Origin: Aphanomyces cochlioides
Taxonomy: Eukaryota > Oomycota > Saprolegniomycetes > Saprolegniales > Verrucalvaceae
NCBI GenBank assembly: GCA_019828595.1
Contig: JAHQRK010000003.1
Span: forward strand, 1,240,001-1,304,000
DNA length: 64,000 nt
Direction: 5' to 3'
Shown: one piece after another, positions 1 through 9,149 of the stretch
Numbering within the stretch: the first letter of the stretch is position 1
Layout: each line of letters starts with the position of its first letter
Made by a program: the position numbers and the translations under genes
Notes under the pieces: model-generated
The model's input: only the letters and a program-made list of their open reading frames with translations
Database searches by the model: none
What the model was told of the DNA's origin: nothing

Positions 1-2
1 CG

Positions 3-314
3 TTTAGACCATTTCATCCATATTTTCAAGCAACTGCTTATGTATCTCAATTCTTGGCAGCAAGTGAAGAAGACTCAGCGACGCATATCCGTTGGTACAC
101 TGCTGGTCTAGGCTGCCTGACTATCGACTTTGACGAACGGCGCGTCCTGAGCGTACCGATTCACCTCGACGCCACGCTGCGTTTGACAGGTGGTCGAGCG
201 TTTGTTGGTTTTACAGCCGCTACTGGAGAGAAAGCATGGCAAGTGCACGATATATTATCGTGGCAGATCGATAGCCTGCGCATCTTGCCTCCAAATCAAG
301 CTGATTTCATATAG
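3..314 (+). CDS. L-type (legume) lectin-like domain protein, C-terminal end only
   Basis: The frame is open from the left edge of the window to a TAG at 312-314, so the start lies outside. The roughly 100 visible residues end with GRAFVGFTAATG and WQVHDILSW, which match the last beta strands of legume-type lectin domains (typically VGFTASTG followed by HxxxxWSF or similar). Such domains bind carbohydrate and in oomycetes occur in secreted or surface proteins. No membrane segment follows the domain, so the protein ends with it. No ATG is visible in frame, so nothing can be said about a signal peptide. The family is recognised from motif pattern only. Confidence 0.6.
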   Translation, partial: FRPFHPYFQATAYVSQFLAASEEDSATHIRWYTAGLGCLTIDFDERRVLSVPIHLDATLRLTGGRAFVGFTAATGEKAWQVHDILSWQIDSLRILPPNQADFI

Positions 315-642
315 AAATCTGTCAAGTTGAAGCCCATGGTAACATCGATGACATTTACAAAGACTCAGCAAAGAAGGAGCTTGTTTCCGATCAAATTGGT
401 TTCGCTGGTTTCAAAGTATTCCCTTGCCACATACGTGGCACGCTGACATGACAAAAATCTATTTTTAGATCTACAACGATGTGCGAACCAGGAGGGCTAA
501 AAATAGATGAAGAAAGTGCAACAGGAAAGACGGCATGGAAGAAAGTGTCTGTAGGATCTCGGAGTAGATTGTTAGGAGGACGGCATGAATGGCCTTAGCT
601 GTACTGGAAAGCCAAGCTTGGAGAGGACAAGCGATTGGATCT

Positions 643-795
643 AAGGCAGCAGAAGAGGATTGAGTTCGTCGGGATCTATATTGAGAGACTGGCACGGGGA
701 GTTTTGCACATTCTGACAGAAATAGCCAAAGTGCTTTCCTCCAGCGCTTGCCTGACAAGACATCAGAATTCAATTCACAAGCTACATCAACAACC
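643..795 (+). promoter_or_regulatory. Conserved 5' flank of secreted gene 1
   Basis: About 153 bp directly before the ATG at 796 are close to 90 percent identical by eye to 2201-2353 before gene 2, with the same length and no large gap. A more diverged version lies before gene 4 (7214-7380, other strand). The block contains GAGTTCGTCGGGATCT and AGTTTTGCACAT in all copies. It probably holds the shared promoter and 5' UTR. The stretch 315-642 holds no gene I can support. Confidence 0.6.
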
Positions 796-1543
796 ATGAA
801 GGTGTTTCTCCCCATTTTCCTCTCTGCGCTCTTTGCCGGACATACCGCAGCGCTTGAAGCACACAACGGTAGGCTATGAAGACAAGGGGACTTTGGTGTT
901 GACTTTTTGTGTAGACGAGCTAGCTGTCGGTCTTTCATCCCAGCAGAGCAACTTTGTTCCAATGAAAGCACGACGATATCTCCGTGCAGCTCAAACATCC
1001 ACTGAAAAAAATGAAGAGAAGGAAGATGACAGAAACGAACATGAGGAGCATGAAGATGAAGAACATGAAGACGATGAACATGAGGATGAACTTGAAGACG
1101 AAGAACATGAGGATGAACATGAAGACGATGAACATGAGGATGAACTTGAAGACGAAGAACATGAGGATGAACATGAAGACGATGAACATGAAGACGATGA
1201 ACATGAGGATGAACTTGAAGACGAAGAACATGAGGATGAACATGAAGACGATGAACATGAAGACGATGAACATGAGGATGAACTTGAAGACGAAGAACAT
1301 GAGGATGAACATGAAGACGATGAACATGAAGACGATGAACATGAGGATGAACTTGAAGACGAAGAACATGAGGATGAACATGAAGACGATGAACATGAAG
1401 ACGATGAACATGAGGATGAACTTGAAGACGAAGAACATGAGGATGAACATGAAGACGATGAACATGAAGACGATGAACATGAGGATGAACTTGAAGACGA
1501 AGAACATGAGGATGAACATGAAGACGATGAACATGAAGATTAG
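796..1543 (+). CDS. Secreted RxLR-like protein 1, acidic HED-repeat tail
   Basis: Exons 796-868 and 915-1543 (intron 869-914, GTAGGC...TGTAG), 233 aa. The start is fixed by homology with the other copies: all begin MKVF(L/F)P and run into a hydrophobic core ending near residue 20, a clear signal peptide. Residues 44-48 read RRYLR, an RxLR-type motif preceded by a conserved P-x-K/Q-A. From about residue 55 the chain consists of D, E, H and L in a 69-bp tandem repeat. No enzyme domain is visible. RxLR motifs in this position mark host-translocated effectors in Phytophthora and RHLR occurs in SpHtp1 of Saprolegnia; a role here is inference. The TAG at 1541 cuts off a tail that is still recognisable downstream (to about 1600), so the gene may be truncated. 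Confidence 0.7.
1085..1543 (+). repeat. 69-bp minisatellite inside secreted gene 1
   Basis: Seven units begin at about 1088, 1142, 1211, 1280, 1349, 1418 and 1487. The first is 54 bp, the others 69 bp (23 codons encoding a DELEDEE...EDDEHE unit). The units are almost identical. Because the unit length is a multiple of three and carries no stop in several frames, long spurious ORFs appear on both strands here; only the D/E/H frame joins to the signal peptide exon. Confidence 0.9.
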
Positions 1544-2200
1544 GAACATGAAGATTCCAAAAGTGACGAGAACCCGAAAGACGGTGCTTGTGGCCACGAG
1601 AGATGTCGAGATGTGTGGCTTTGTCCATGTGATAATGTATTCAATGCCCTTGATACACTACCGTCGATTCGCTTGGAGGGAAAGTAGCACGAACGTTGAA
1701 AATAACAAGGGCCATGCATTCAGGGCTTCTTGAAACCGTAGACGCCATAGATGGAAATGCATCAGGTAAATCAAATACACGACTGGATTGCTCCTTTCGA
1801 TCGCTCCTTTCGTTTTATCCAACGTGCATCTGTCAACTTTTCTTCTTCTGACCACCATGGACGATTCAACGACCAGCTCAAATTGATTCATGACAACAAT
1901 CTCCTCCAAGTGACACTCAAATAGATTTCATTCATTTCGGCTTTTCGAGGTTAGACGACTTTGTGACGAAAATACCGACGCACTGCCGCCACCACTCCGG
2001 AGCAAGAGCAAGGCAGGATCTAATTTCAGGCAACGATGTGCAGAAGCTCCGAAAATAGAGACCATGCAGGAAGATATAGAAGTCCCTCCTTGGAGGAAAG
2101 ACTCGACAGGGAACAAGTAGATTCAAGACGTCGTGATGGAGGAAAAATGCTCGACCAGCCAGAAGTCCATGCTTGGAGAGAGAAGGAGCGAGAGGATACC
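1544..2200. other. Spacer between secreted genes 1 and 2; former coding tail
   Basis: 1544-1600 still encodes, in the frame of gene 1, a peptide with SDENPKDGA that matches ADENPRDGA after gene 2. Around 1600-1660 the sequence matches the 3' flanks of genes 2 and 4 (ATGTGTG... and ...TGTATTC). The rest, up to the inverted-repeat edge at 1953 and on to the conserved 5' flank, has no gene I can support. Confidence 0.5.
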
Positions 2201-2353
2201 AAGGCAGCAGAAGAGGATTGAGTTCGTCGGGATCTATATTGAGAGACTGGCACAGGGAGTTTTGCACATCGTGACAGAAATAGCCAAAGAGCTTTCCTCC
2301 ACCACTGGCCTCGAAAGACATCAGTATTCAATTCACAACCTACATCAACAACC
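2201..2353 (+). promoter_or_regulatory. Conserved 5' flank of secreted gene 2
   Basis: Same 153-bp block as before gene 1 (643-795), ending ACATCAACAACC directly before the ATG. Present again, inverted, at 4628-4780 before gene 3. Confidence 0.6.
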
Positions 2354-3045
2354 ATGAAGGTGTTTCTTCCTGTTTTCCTCTCGGCGCTCTTTGCCGGTCA
2401 TGTTGCCGCGCTTGAAGCCCACCACGGTAGGCATGGATGCATGGCATCGTGGTCCTGACGCTTCGTGCAGATGAGCTGGCAGCAGCACCTCCATCGAACC
2501 ACAACAACCTCGCTCCACTCAAGGCGCGACGATACCTCCGCGCAGCTCAAACATCCTCCCAAGTGAAAAACGTCGGTGGTGATAACGATGGTGATGATGA
2601 TCATGATGACGGCGGAGATGATAAAGATGACGATGGTGATGATGACAACGACGATGACGATAAAGATGACGATGATGAAGAAGAAGACGACGATGATGAA
2701 GATGATGATGGCGATGATGACAAGGACAATGAAGAAGACGACGATGATGATGAAGATGATGATGATGATGATGATGACGGAGATGATGAAGAAGACGACG
2801 ATGATGATGAAGATGATGACAACGACGATGACGATAAAGATGACGATGATGATGAAGATGATGATGATGATAAAGATGACGATGATGGCGATGATGATAA
2901 AGATGACGATGATGGCGATGATGACAACGACGATGAAGGCGATGACGACGATGGCGAGGATGAAGATGAAGATGATGACGACGACGATGACGACGATGAA
3001 GTCGATGAGGACAATGACAAGGAAAATGAGAAGAAATCCAACTAG
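2354..3045 (+). CDS. Secreted RxLR-like protein 2, poly-Asp tail
   Basis: Exons 2354-2426 and 2471-3045 (intron 2427-2470, GTAGGC...GTGCAG), 215 aa. Signal peptide MKVFLPVFLSALFAGH, short linker rich in A/P/N, then RRYLR at residues 44-48 followed by AAQTSS. The remainder is almost only Asp with some Lys, Glu, Asn and Gly (DDDDK-like blocks), encoded by GAT/GAC triplet repeats. No known domain. A TAG at 3043 ends the frame, but the same frame continues to a second TAG at 3127 with a tail (ADENPRDGAGGS) conserved in gene 1. An alternative model removes 3001-3045 as a 45-bp intron (GTCGAT...ACTAG, phase 0) and ends at 3129, giving 228 aa. Effector function is inferred from the motif layout only. 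Confidence 0.7.
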
Positions 3046-3129
3046 TCCGACGAACAAACACCTGCTGCCAGTACTGCGAAAGATCTCAAGGCCGATGAGA
3101 ATCCCCGCGATGGTGCTGGAGGCAGCTAG

Positions 3130-3935
3130 GAATGTCCAGATGTGTGACTTAATGTGATCATGTATTCCATCCAACGCTCTTCCCAAGCTGCAGTCAGTTC
3201 AAAGTAGTGCACTGGTCCACACATGAATGGTGTCTCCTGCTTGATAAAAGTCGTGGATGGATGTGCATCAATATTTCTTGTCTTCAAGATGACAGACGTA
3301 CTTGGCGAAAGGCTGGAGTGGCTAGTGGAAGCAAAACCATTCGAGCCAGCGAGTTCAGGCGGCCTCACAGACAGGACTAATGTTGGAAGTTGAACCAAAA
3401 AGATGATCGTATCCTCCGTTGTACTAGCTGCATAACGACGGGGCTCAAGTCCGACGACGCAGAAGGGGCAAGGTATTGTCAGTGCGGCATTCGAGTTGCT
3501 TCGTGACAAGTAGAGCGTCGAGAAGAACGACCACAATAGAGTACTAGTTAAGTACAACGGTACTGAGGATACGATCATCTTTTTGGTTCAACTTCCAACA
3601 TTAGTCCTGTCTGTGAGGCCGCCTGAACTCGCTGGCTCGAATGGTTTTGCTTCCACTAGCCACTCCAGCCTTTCGCCAAGTACGTCTGTCATCTTGAAGA
3701 CAAGAAATATTGATGCACATCCATCCACGACTTTTATCAAGCAGGAGACACCATTCATGTGTGGACCAGTGCACTACTTTGAACTGACTGCAGCTTGGGA
3801 AGAGCGTTGGATGGAATACATGATCACATTAAGTCACACATCTGGACATTCCTAGCTGCCTCCAGCACCATCGCGGGGATTCTCATCGGCCTTGAGATCT
3901 TTCGCAGTACTGGCAGCAGGTGTTTGTTCGTCGGA
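3130..3935. other. Centre of the palindrome, no gene
   Basis: Contains the inner ends of both arms and the 150-bp unique spacer (3416-3565). GTACTAG occurs at both ends of the spacer (3421 and 3541). Long frames on both strands here mirror each other and have no signal peptide, motif or splice context. I see no gene. Confidence 0.5.
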
Positions 3936-4627
3936 CTAGTTGGATTTCTTCTCATTTTCCTTGTCATTGTCCTCATCGACTTCATCGTCGTCATCGTCGT
4001 CGTCATCATCTTCATCTTCATCCTCGCCATCGTCGTCATCGCCTTCATCGTCGTTGTCATCATCGCCATCATCGTCATCTTTATCATCATCGCCATCATC
4101 GTCATCTTTATCATCATCATCATCTTCATCATCATCGTCATCTTTATCGTCATCGTCGTTGTCATCATCTTCATCATCATCGTCGTCTTCTTCATCATCT
4201 CCGTCATCATCATCATCATCATCATCTTCATCATCATCGTCGTCTTCTTCATTGTCCTTGTCATCATCGCCATCATCATCTTCATCATCGTCGTCTTCTT
4301 CTTCATCATCGTCATCTTTATCGTCATCGTCGTTGTCATCATCACCATCGTCATCTTTATCATCTCCGCCGTCATCATGATCATCATCACCATCGTTATC
4401 ACCACCGACGTTTTTCACTTGGGAGGATGTTTGAGCTGCGCGGAGGTATCGTCGCGCCTTGAGTGGAGCGAGGTTGTTGTGGTTCGATGGAGGTGCTGCT
4501 GCCAGCTCATCTGCACGAAGCGTCAGGACCACGATGCCATGCATCCATGCCTACCGTGGTGGGCTTCAAGCGCGGCAACATGACCGGCAAAGAGCGCCGA
4601 GAGGAAAACAGGAAGAAACACCTTCAT
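3936..4627 (-). CDS. Secreted RxLR-like protein 3, inverted twin of protein 2
   Basis: Exons on the minus strand: 4555-4627 and 3936-4510, 215 aa, identical in sequence to protein 2 as far as I can read. It carries the same signal peptide, RRYLR at residues 44-48, poly-Asp tail and TAG followed by the conserved downstream tail (3852-3935). It faces gene 2 tail to tail across the palindrome centre. Identity of both arms means recent duplication, continuing gene conversion, or an assembly fold-back; the different outer flanks speak for real DNA. Confidence 0.65.
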
Positions 4628-4780
4628 GGTTGTTGATGTAGGTTGTGAATTGAATACTGATGTCTTTCGAGGCCAGTGGTGGAGGAAAGCTCTTTGGCTA
4701 TTTCTGTCACGATGTGCAAAACTCCCTGTGCCAGTCTCTCAATATAGATCCCGACGAACTCAATCCTCTTCTGCTGCCTT
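4628..4780 (-). promoter_or_regulatory. Conserved 5' flank of secreted gene 3
   Basis: Exact inverted copy of 2201-2353. Between 4781 and 5459 there is the rest of the right arm and then unique sequence without a gene I can support. Confidence 0.55.
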
Positions 4781-5459
4781 GGTATCCTCTCGCTCCTTCT
4801 CTCTCCAAGCATGGACTTCTGGCTGGTCGAGCATTTTTCCTCCATCACGACGTCTTGAATCTACTTGTTCCCTGTCGAGTCTTTCCTCCAAGGAGGGACT
4901 TCTATATCTTCCTGCATGGTCTCTATTTTCGGAGCTTCTGCACATCGTTGCCTGAAATTAGATCCTGCCTTGCTCTTGCTCCGGAGTGGTGGCGGCAGTG
5001 CGTCGGTATTTTCGTCACAAAGTCGTCTTACGTCAAAAAGCCGAGACGAAGACCGCTAGCTAGACCTTCCATGGGTTGAAAGCCTCAATCTCCCTGAGTG
5101 TATCATCTAGAGACGATTGTTCAAGCTATTTGTGCTGGAATGGTATGGTGGTCTACAGAGGCCGTGGAGTTGAGAGATGCTTTTTTGGACAACACAAGAA
5201 AGGTGCGATGGCCCTCGACAGGTATCGATACAATCCAGACTTGTGATGGTGCATTTCTCCCATCCATGGCAACTGTGTTTCCAAGAAGCCTTGAAAGCAT
5301 GATCCTCGTCATTGCCAGCTTTCTTGCTTGCATTATCTCATCGACACAGTGATTGATCTCTCGTTGCCTCAAGCGTCGTCTTTGGATTCTAGTCACTTGT
5401 GGAACCCTTCATAAGACTAGCTGTAGAACATTAGCCCCATACGTCTAGTTGATAATGTC

Positions 5460-5880
5460 TCTTTATCGCCCTCGCCTTGATCACTTTCGTCGTCACCGTC
5501 ATGGTCATTTTATTTTTCGTCGTCTTCTTTAATGTCATCATGATCTTCATCATCTTCTTTGTCGTCCTTGTGTTCGTCCTACTCCTCTTCCACTTCATTC
5601 GTGTCATCTTCATCATCCTTTTGAGTCCCGCTGTCTTCTGTTTCATCTTCTCCATCATCTGCATCGTTATCCTGCTTATCATGGTCTTTTTTCTTGTCAT
5701 CTTCCTTTTTGTCGTCACCTTTGTTCATAATCTTTGTTGCCATCCTCGTCAACTTGATCACCTTTATCATCTTCTTTCTTGCCATCTTGACTACTTCGTC
5801 AATTTTGTCATCATTATTCTTCCTCGTCGTCGTCTTCCTCCTTCGTCTCTTCCATTTTCCAGAGAATATCTAAGATGACC
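5460..5880 (-). pseudogene. Decayed acidic relative of the secreted family
   Basis: Read on the minus strand, the three frames carry in turn blocks such as ETKEEDDDEEE, GDDKKEDDKKKDHDKQDND and DEHKDDKEDDEDHDD, separated by stops (for example TAG at about 5578) and frame changes. Composition and codon pattern (GAT, GAC, AAG, GAA) resemble the tails of genes 2 to 4. No signal peptide or RxLR exon is found within 300 bp upstream (5881-6143 shows nothing recognisable). I read it as a remnant tail; chance low-complexity DNA is possible. Confidence 0.4.
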
Positions 5881-6143
5881 CCACTTTTGCTGGATGCTGA
5901 TGGAAGGCCAAGCTCATGACGAGTCAGTCTTGAACAGATTTCTGTCTCCATGGAATGGGCTGCTGTTTACTTATTGCATACAGCCGCCAAAGGACGCTTG
6001 GAACAATCGAATGGTCATGCCGATGCTCTTGGCCGTGTCAACAATCATCAGTACAGTCTTTGATTGACACATGAAAAAGAAGAATGGCATTCAATACATG
6101 ATCACATGAACCAAGTCACACATCTGGACATTTCTAGTGTCTC

Positions 6144-7213
6144 TCAAGCATCTTGGTTGTTTGGAGCATCGCCGCTTGGGTCTTTGTTTACTTTCTCCTT
6201 GGTGGAGTCGTTGCTGTCACGAGTCTTGTCGCTGTTTGAGGTATCGTCCTTAGCTGGATCCTTTTCTTCTGGAGCGTTGATGCTACTGTCCTTGGGACCA
6301 TTGCCCTTGGAGGTTTCGTCCGTGTCAGGACTCTTTTCTTCAGGAGCTTTGTCGCTTGCGCTATTTTCCTTTGGTACATTGTCGTGTGGGCCGTTGTCCT
6401 TTGGGGTAATGTCCTTTGAGTCGCCTTTCTTTTCATTTGGGACATCTTGTCTTGCACCCTTGTTGTCTGGAGTGGTGTCCTTGTTGGCATTCTCGCCTTC
6501 TGGTGCAATGTCACTCGAACCAATATTGTTTGGGACGTTGTCCTCCGTAGCATCCTTCTTTTCAGGAACACTCTCCTTCTTGTCACTTGGATCATTGGCA
6601 TGTGAGTCACCGCCTTTAGACGCATCCTCTTCTTTCGGGAAACTGGCGTGACCAGCACCTTTCTCTTCTGGATCATTCCCCTTGGAGGTATCCTCCTTCG
6701 TATCTTCCTTCTCTTCGGGATTCTTGTCCTTCGGGGTGTCTTCACTTTGGCTCTTGTCATTAGGAGTGTCATCCTTCGCGCCATCCTTCTTTCCAGGAGC
6801 ACTGTCATTCGCAGCATCATGCTTTGGAGAAGTTTCCTGTTTTGGAGTGGTCTCTTGTTTCGCAAAAGCACCAGCGTCTTCTTTATGAGAAGCAGCATCA
6901 TTTGAGCTTTGAGGACTTGAATCCTTGCTGCCTTCCTGGGCATTTTCAACCACAGACTGTTTAGGTGTCTTCGAGTCATCGCCAGCACCTCCGGTTGCCT
7001 TGTCAGAACCAGATTCTACTTTAGCTGCGCGGAGATGTCGTCGTGCTTGGATTGGCACGAAGTTGTCAAGGTGGGATGGAGAATCGACTGCTAATTCATC
7101 TGCGTGTGCAAATCAATTGAAAATTCACCTCGTGGTTTCTTACTGTGTAATCCATGTGCTGCAACGTGGCCAGCAAAGAGAGCAGTGGCGAAAATTGGAA
7201 AAAACACCTTCAT
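6144..7213 (-). CDS. Secreted RxLR-like protein 4 with RHLR motif, Lys/Asp/Pro-rich tail
   Basis: Exons 7144-7213 and 6144-7099 on the minus strand (intron 7100-7143, GTAAGA...ACGCAG), 341 aa. The signal peptide begins MKVFFPIFATALFAGH; the intron sits at the same codon phase as in genes 1-3. Residues 43-47 are RRHLR, identical in its last four residues to the RHLR reported for SpHtp1 of Saprolegnia parasitica. The remaining 290 residues are disordered, with imperfect repeats of the type KDxxPxxxxPE (K, D, P, S, T, E, N) and no hydrophobic segment. The end (DPSGDAPNNQDA) may correspond to the DENPxDGA tail of genes 1 and 2. The 3' flank after the stop matches that of gene 2. Host translocation is inference. 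Confidence 0.75.
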
Positions 7214-7380
7214 GGGTCTTGCTGTATGCTGTAGCTCGTAAATTGTACAATGATCCTCCCCGAGGCAAATCCACGAGCTGATTTAGCTCTGAGGTTATTT
7301 TTGTCACGAGTTTGATGTGCAAAACTCCCCGTGCAGCCTCTCAATAAAGATCACGACGAACTCAATCCTCTTCCGCTGCC
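7214..7380 (-). promoter_or_regulatory. Conserved 5' flank of secreted gene 4
   Basis: On the minus strand this region shares GAGGATTGAGTTCGTCGTGA and GGGGAGTTTTGCACAT with the flanks of genes 1-3, less well conserved near the ATG. 7381-7751 between this and the coronin gene shows no gene. Confidence 0.5.
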
Positions 7381-7751
7381 TTGGATCGTCTCTCTCTCCT
7401 TATCTCCAAGCGTGCACTTCCATGGTAAGCTGGCTTGTCTTCGATGTTGTATCTCAAACATCTCCTTGTTTGATCGATCTTTCTTCTATAGCTTCTGTTG
7501 TTGCTCCATATCTATTGTTATCCCCCCCTCTGTCATGCACATCAAAATTCTAAAAATAGAATCCTGGCACGAGAACGTGCCACGTGGAAAGTGACCTTTC
7601 TGCATAAAAACGTCAAAGTTTGGAGCCGCCATTCATTCAATTTGACATTTTCTCGGATTTTTAACGGAATTTTCGTGTTTTTGGGAGATTTTTCACCTAG
7701 CTAATCAAATTGGTCGTCGTTTGAAAACGAGTCTGTTTGCATAGTCGGTGC

Positions 7752-9149
7752 TTAATATTCAATGCCAGCGGCAGACAACTTGGCTTCCAACTCTGCGATG
7801 CGTGCATTCGCAGCGTCCAATTCGCTTTGCAATTCAGCGGCAGATTTGCCAGAGGCAGAGACAGGGGCGGGAGGAGCCGATGCAGACGAGGCCGTTCGGT
7901 CGACGCGAGCTGGGCGGGCAGAGACTGGGGCAGCAGTGCCGGCCTTGCCACGCGACGTGATTTCGCCAAAGTTTCGAGGGTTCAACGAAGACAAGACGGG
8001 AGTCTTTTCAGAGCCAGCAAGCCATTCGTCGGCAGTGTGCGAAGGAACACCGGCGTACGTGTCGGGGAAAATATCGTCTTGGAACGCATCCGACTTGCGG
8101 GGGACGTACACATGTAGAGGTTCCACAGCGTTGTTGGTAAGCTTGAGCAAACGAGCAGTTTCGCAAGACATGATGTCGCAAGCACGCTTGGGGATAAGAG
8201 CCATACCACGAGCAGCAGTGGTCGAGCGGTATTCGTTCAATGGGTACGCGAACGGTTCAGCATCGTTCATTTCGTAGTATCGGATGTTACCGTCACCCTT
8301 ACCGCACAAGTAAAGCACGTTGGTGTCGGCATCGAAGAAAGGCATAATCACACCAGCAGCTTGGTCAATATCAATGCGCTTCAATTCTTTGTCAAGCTTG
8401 CGAGGATCCCAGACCTTCAAGCGGCGTTGAGATTGGCGCGAGAAGCCCACAGAAACAAACAATTCCTTTTCGCCCAAGAACGACAACTTGATGCTCTTGC
8501 TGCCTTCATGGGCTTGGACTTCGCTCGTGACTGAACCAGAACGAGCATCGAACAATCGCACAATCTTGTCCTTGCCCGAAGTAGCAAGAGTCGAACCAGT
8601 GTAGCTCCATGCCATGTCTTGGATCAAGTTTTCTGTGTTGTAGTCGAAGTTGACAATTTGGCTACCCTTTTCGATATCCCAGAGACGGACCGTGTAATCC
8701 GCGGACGTCGAGACCAAGACGTTCGAGGCAGTGGGGTGAAAGTTAAGCAAGGTAACTTTACGTCCATGGCCAGTCAAGTCAACAAGGGGTTCCGTCATCG
8801 TTTCGGTCAATCCACCTTCAGGGATACCCCACACCTTGACCGTCGTGTCATCCGATGCCGACGCAATCAAGTGTTCATGGAAAGGGTTGAAATCAAAGTC
8901 CATAATCGCACCACGATGACCACCGACTAGTGGGAAATCTGGGTCAAATTTACCCACCTTTTCATACGGAACAACGGCAAATGCGCCACCACCCGCTTGA
9001 ATTGCCACGGCGAAAAACTTGGTGTTCGCTTTAATGTAGTTTTGTTCGCCTGTCGCGGTAGCAAGACGCAAATTCGTGTAGCATTTCTCGATCTTGGCCG
9101 GTTCCATGTACACATGGCGGTACTTGGACGAACGCACAAATTGACTCAT
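7752..9149 (-). CDS. Coronin (actin-binding WD40 protein)
   Basis: Single exon, 465 aa. The start at 9149 gives MSQFVRSSKYRHVY, the conserved coronin N-terminus; a longer frame upstream has no homologous residues. Residues 10-80 hold the N-terminal actin-binding patch, followed by a seven-bladed WD40 propeller with clear units (GHRGAIMDFDFNP, SASDDTTVKVW, HPTASNVLVSTSADYTVRLWD, ATSGKDKIVRLFDARSG). About residues 300-395 form the coronin extension (YFEM-type NIRYYEMND, PKRACDIMSCE, DDIFPDTYAGVP). The end is a short coiled coil (AELQSELDAANARIAELEAK) for oligomerisation. Length fits short coronins (about 450-480 aa). It binds F-actin and Arp2/3 and acts in the cortical cytoskeleton. Highly expressed genes of this type often lack introns, as here. 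Confidence 0.95.
   Translation of the reverse strand: MSQFVRSSKYRHVYMEPAKIEKCYTNLRLATATGEQNYIKANTKFFAVAIQAGGGAFAVVPYEKVGKFDPDFPLVGGHRGAIMDFDFNPFHEHLIASASDDTTVKVWGIPEGGLTETMTEPLVDLTGHGRKVTLLNFHPTASNVLVSTSADYTVRLWDIEKGSQIVNFDYNTENLIQDMAWSYTGSTLATSGKDKIVRLFDARSGSVTSEVQAHEGSKSIKLSFLGEKELFVSVGFSRQSQRRLKVWDPRKLDKELKRIDIDQAAGVIMPFFDADTNVLYLCGKGDGNIRYYEMNDAEPFAYPLNEYRSTTAARGMALIPKRACDIMSCETARLLKLTNNAVEPLHVYVPRKSDAFQDDIFPDTYAGVPSHTADEWLAGSEKTPVLSSLNPRNFGEITSRGKAGTAAPVSARPARVDRTASSASAPPAPVSASGKSAAELQSELDAANARIAELEAKLSAAGIEY

Larger units (their letters stand above)
1953..5028. repeat. 3.1-kb palindrome: two identical 1463-bp inverted arms
   Basis: Left arm 1953-3415 and right arm 3566-5028 are reverse complements; every pair of positions sums to 6981. 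I compared several stretches base by base and the derived proteins over the whole arms and found no difference. The spacer 3416-3565 is about 150 bp and unique. Just outside the arms about 18 bp still match with three mismatches, then similarity ends. Each arm carries one secreted RxLR-like gene with its 5' and 3' flanks, arranged tail to tail. Confidence 0.9.

Noticed and set aside
1085..1543. CRISPR-like regular repeats.
   Set aside because: Units are contiguous without unique spacers and lie inside a coding region of a eukaryote.
471..1733. Long open frames on both strands over the HED repeat (His/Leu/Val, Met/Lys and Phe/Ile/Met-rich).
   Set aside because: They are other frames of the 69-bp repeat; none has a signal peptide or fits the exon structure shared with genes 2-4.
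2398..4583. Frames with poly-Ile/Val, poly-Ser or His/Arg repeats in both palindrome arms.
   Set aside because: They are shadow frames of GAT/GAC repeats that encode poly-Asp in the supported genes.
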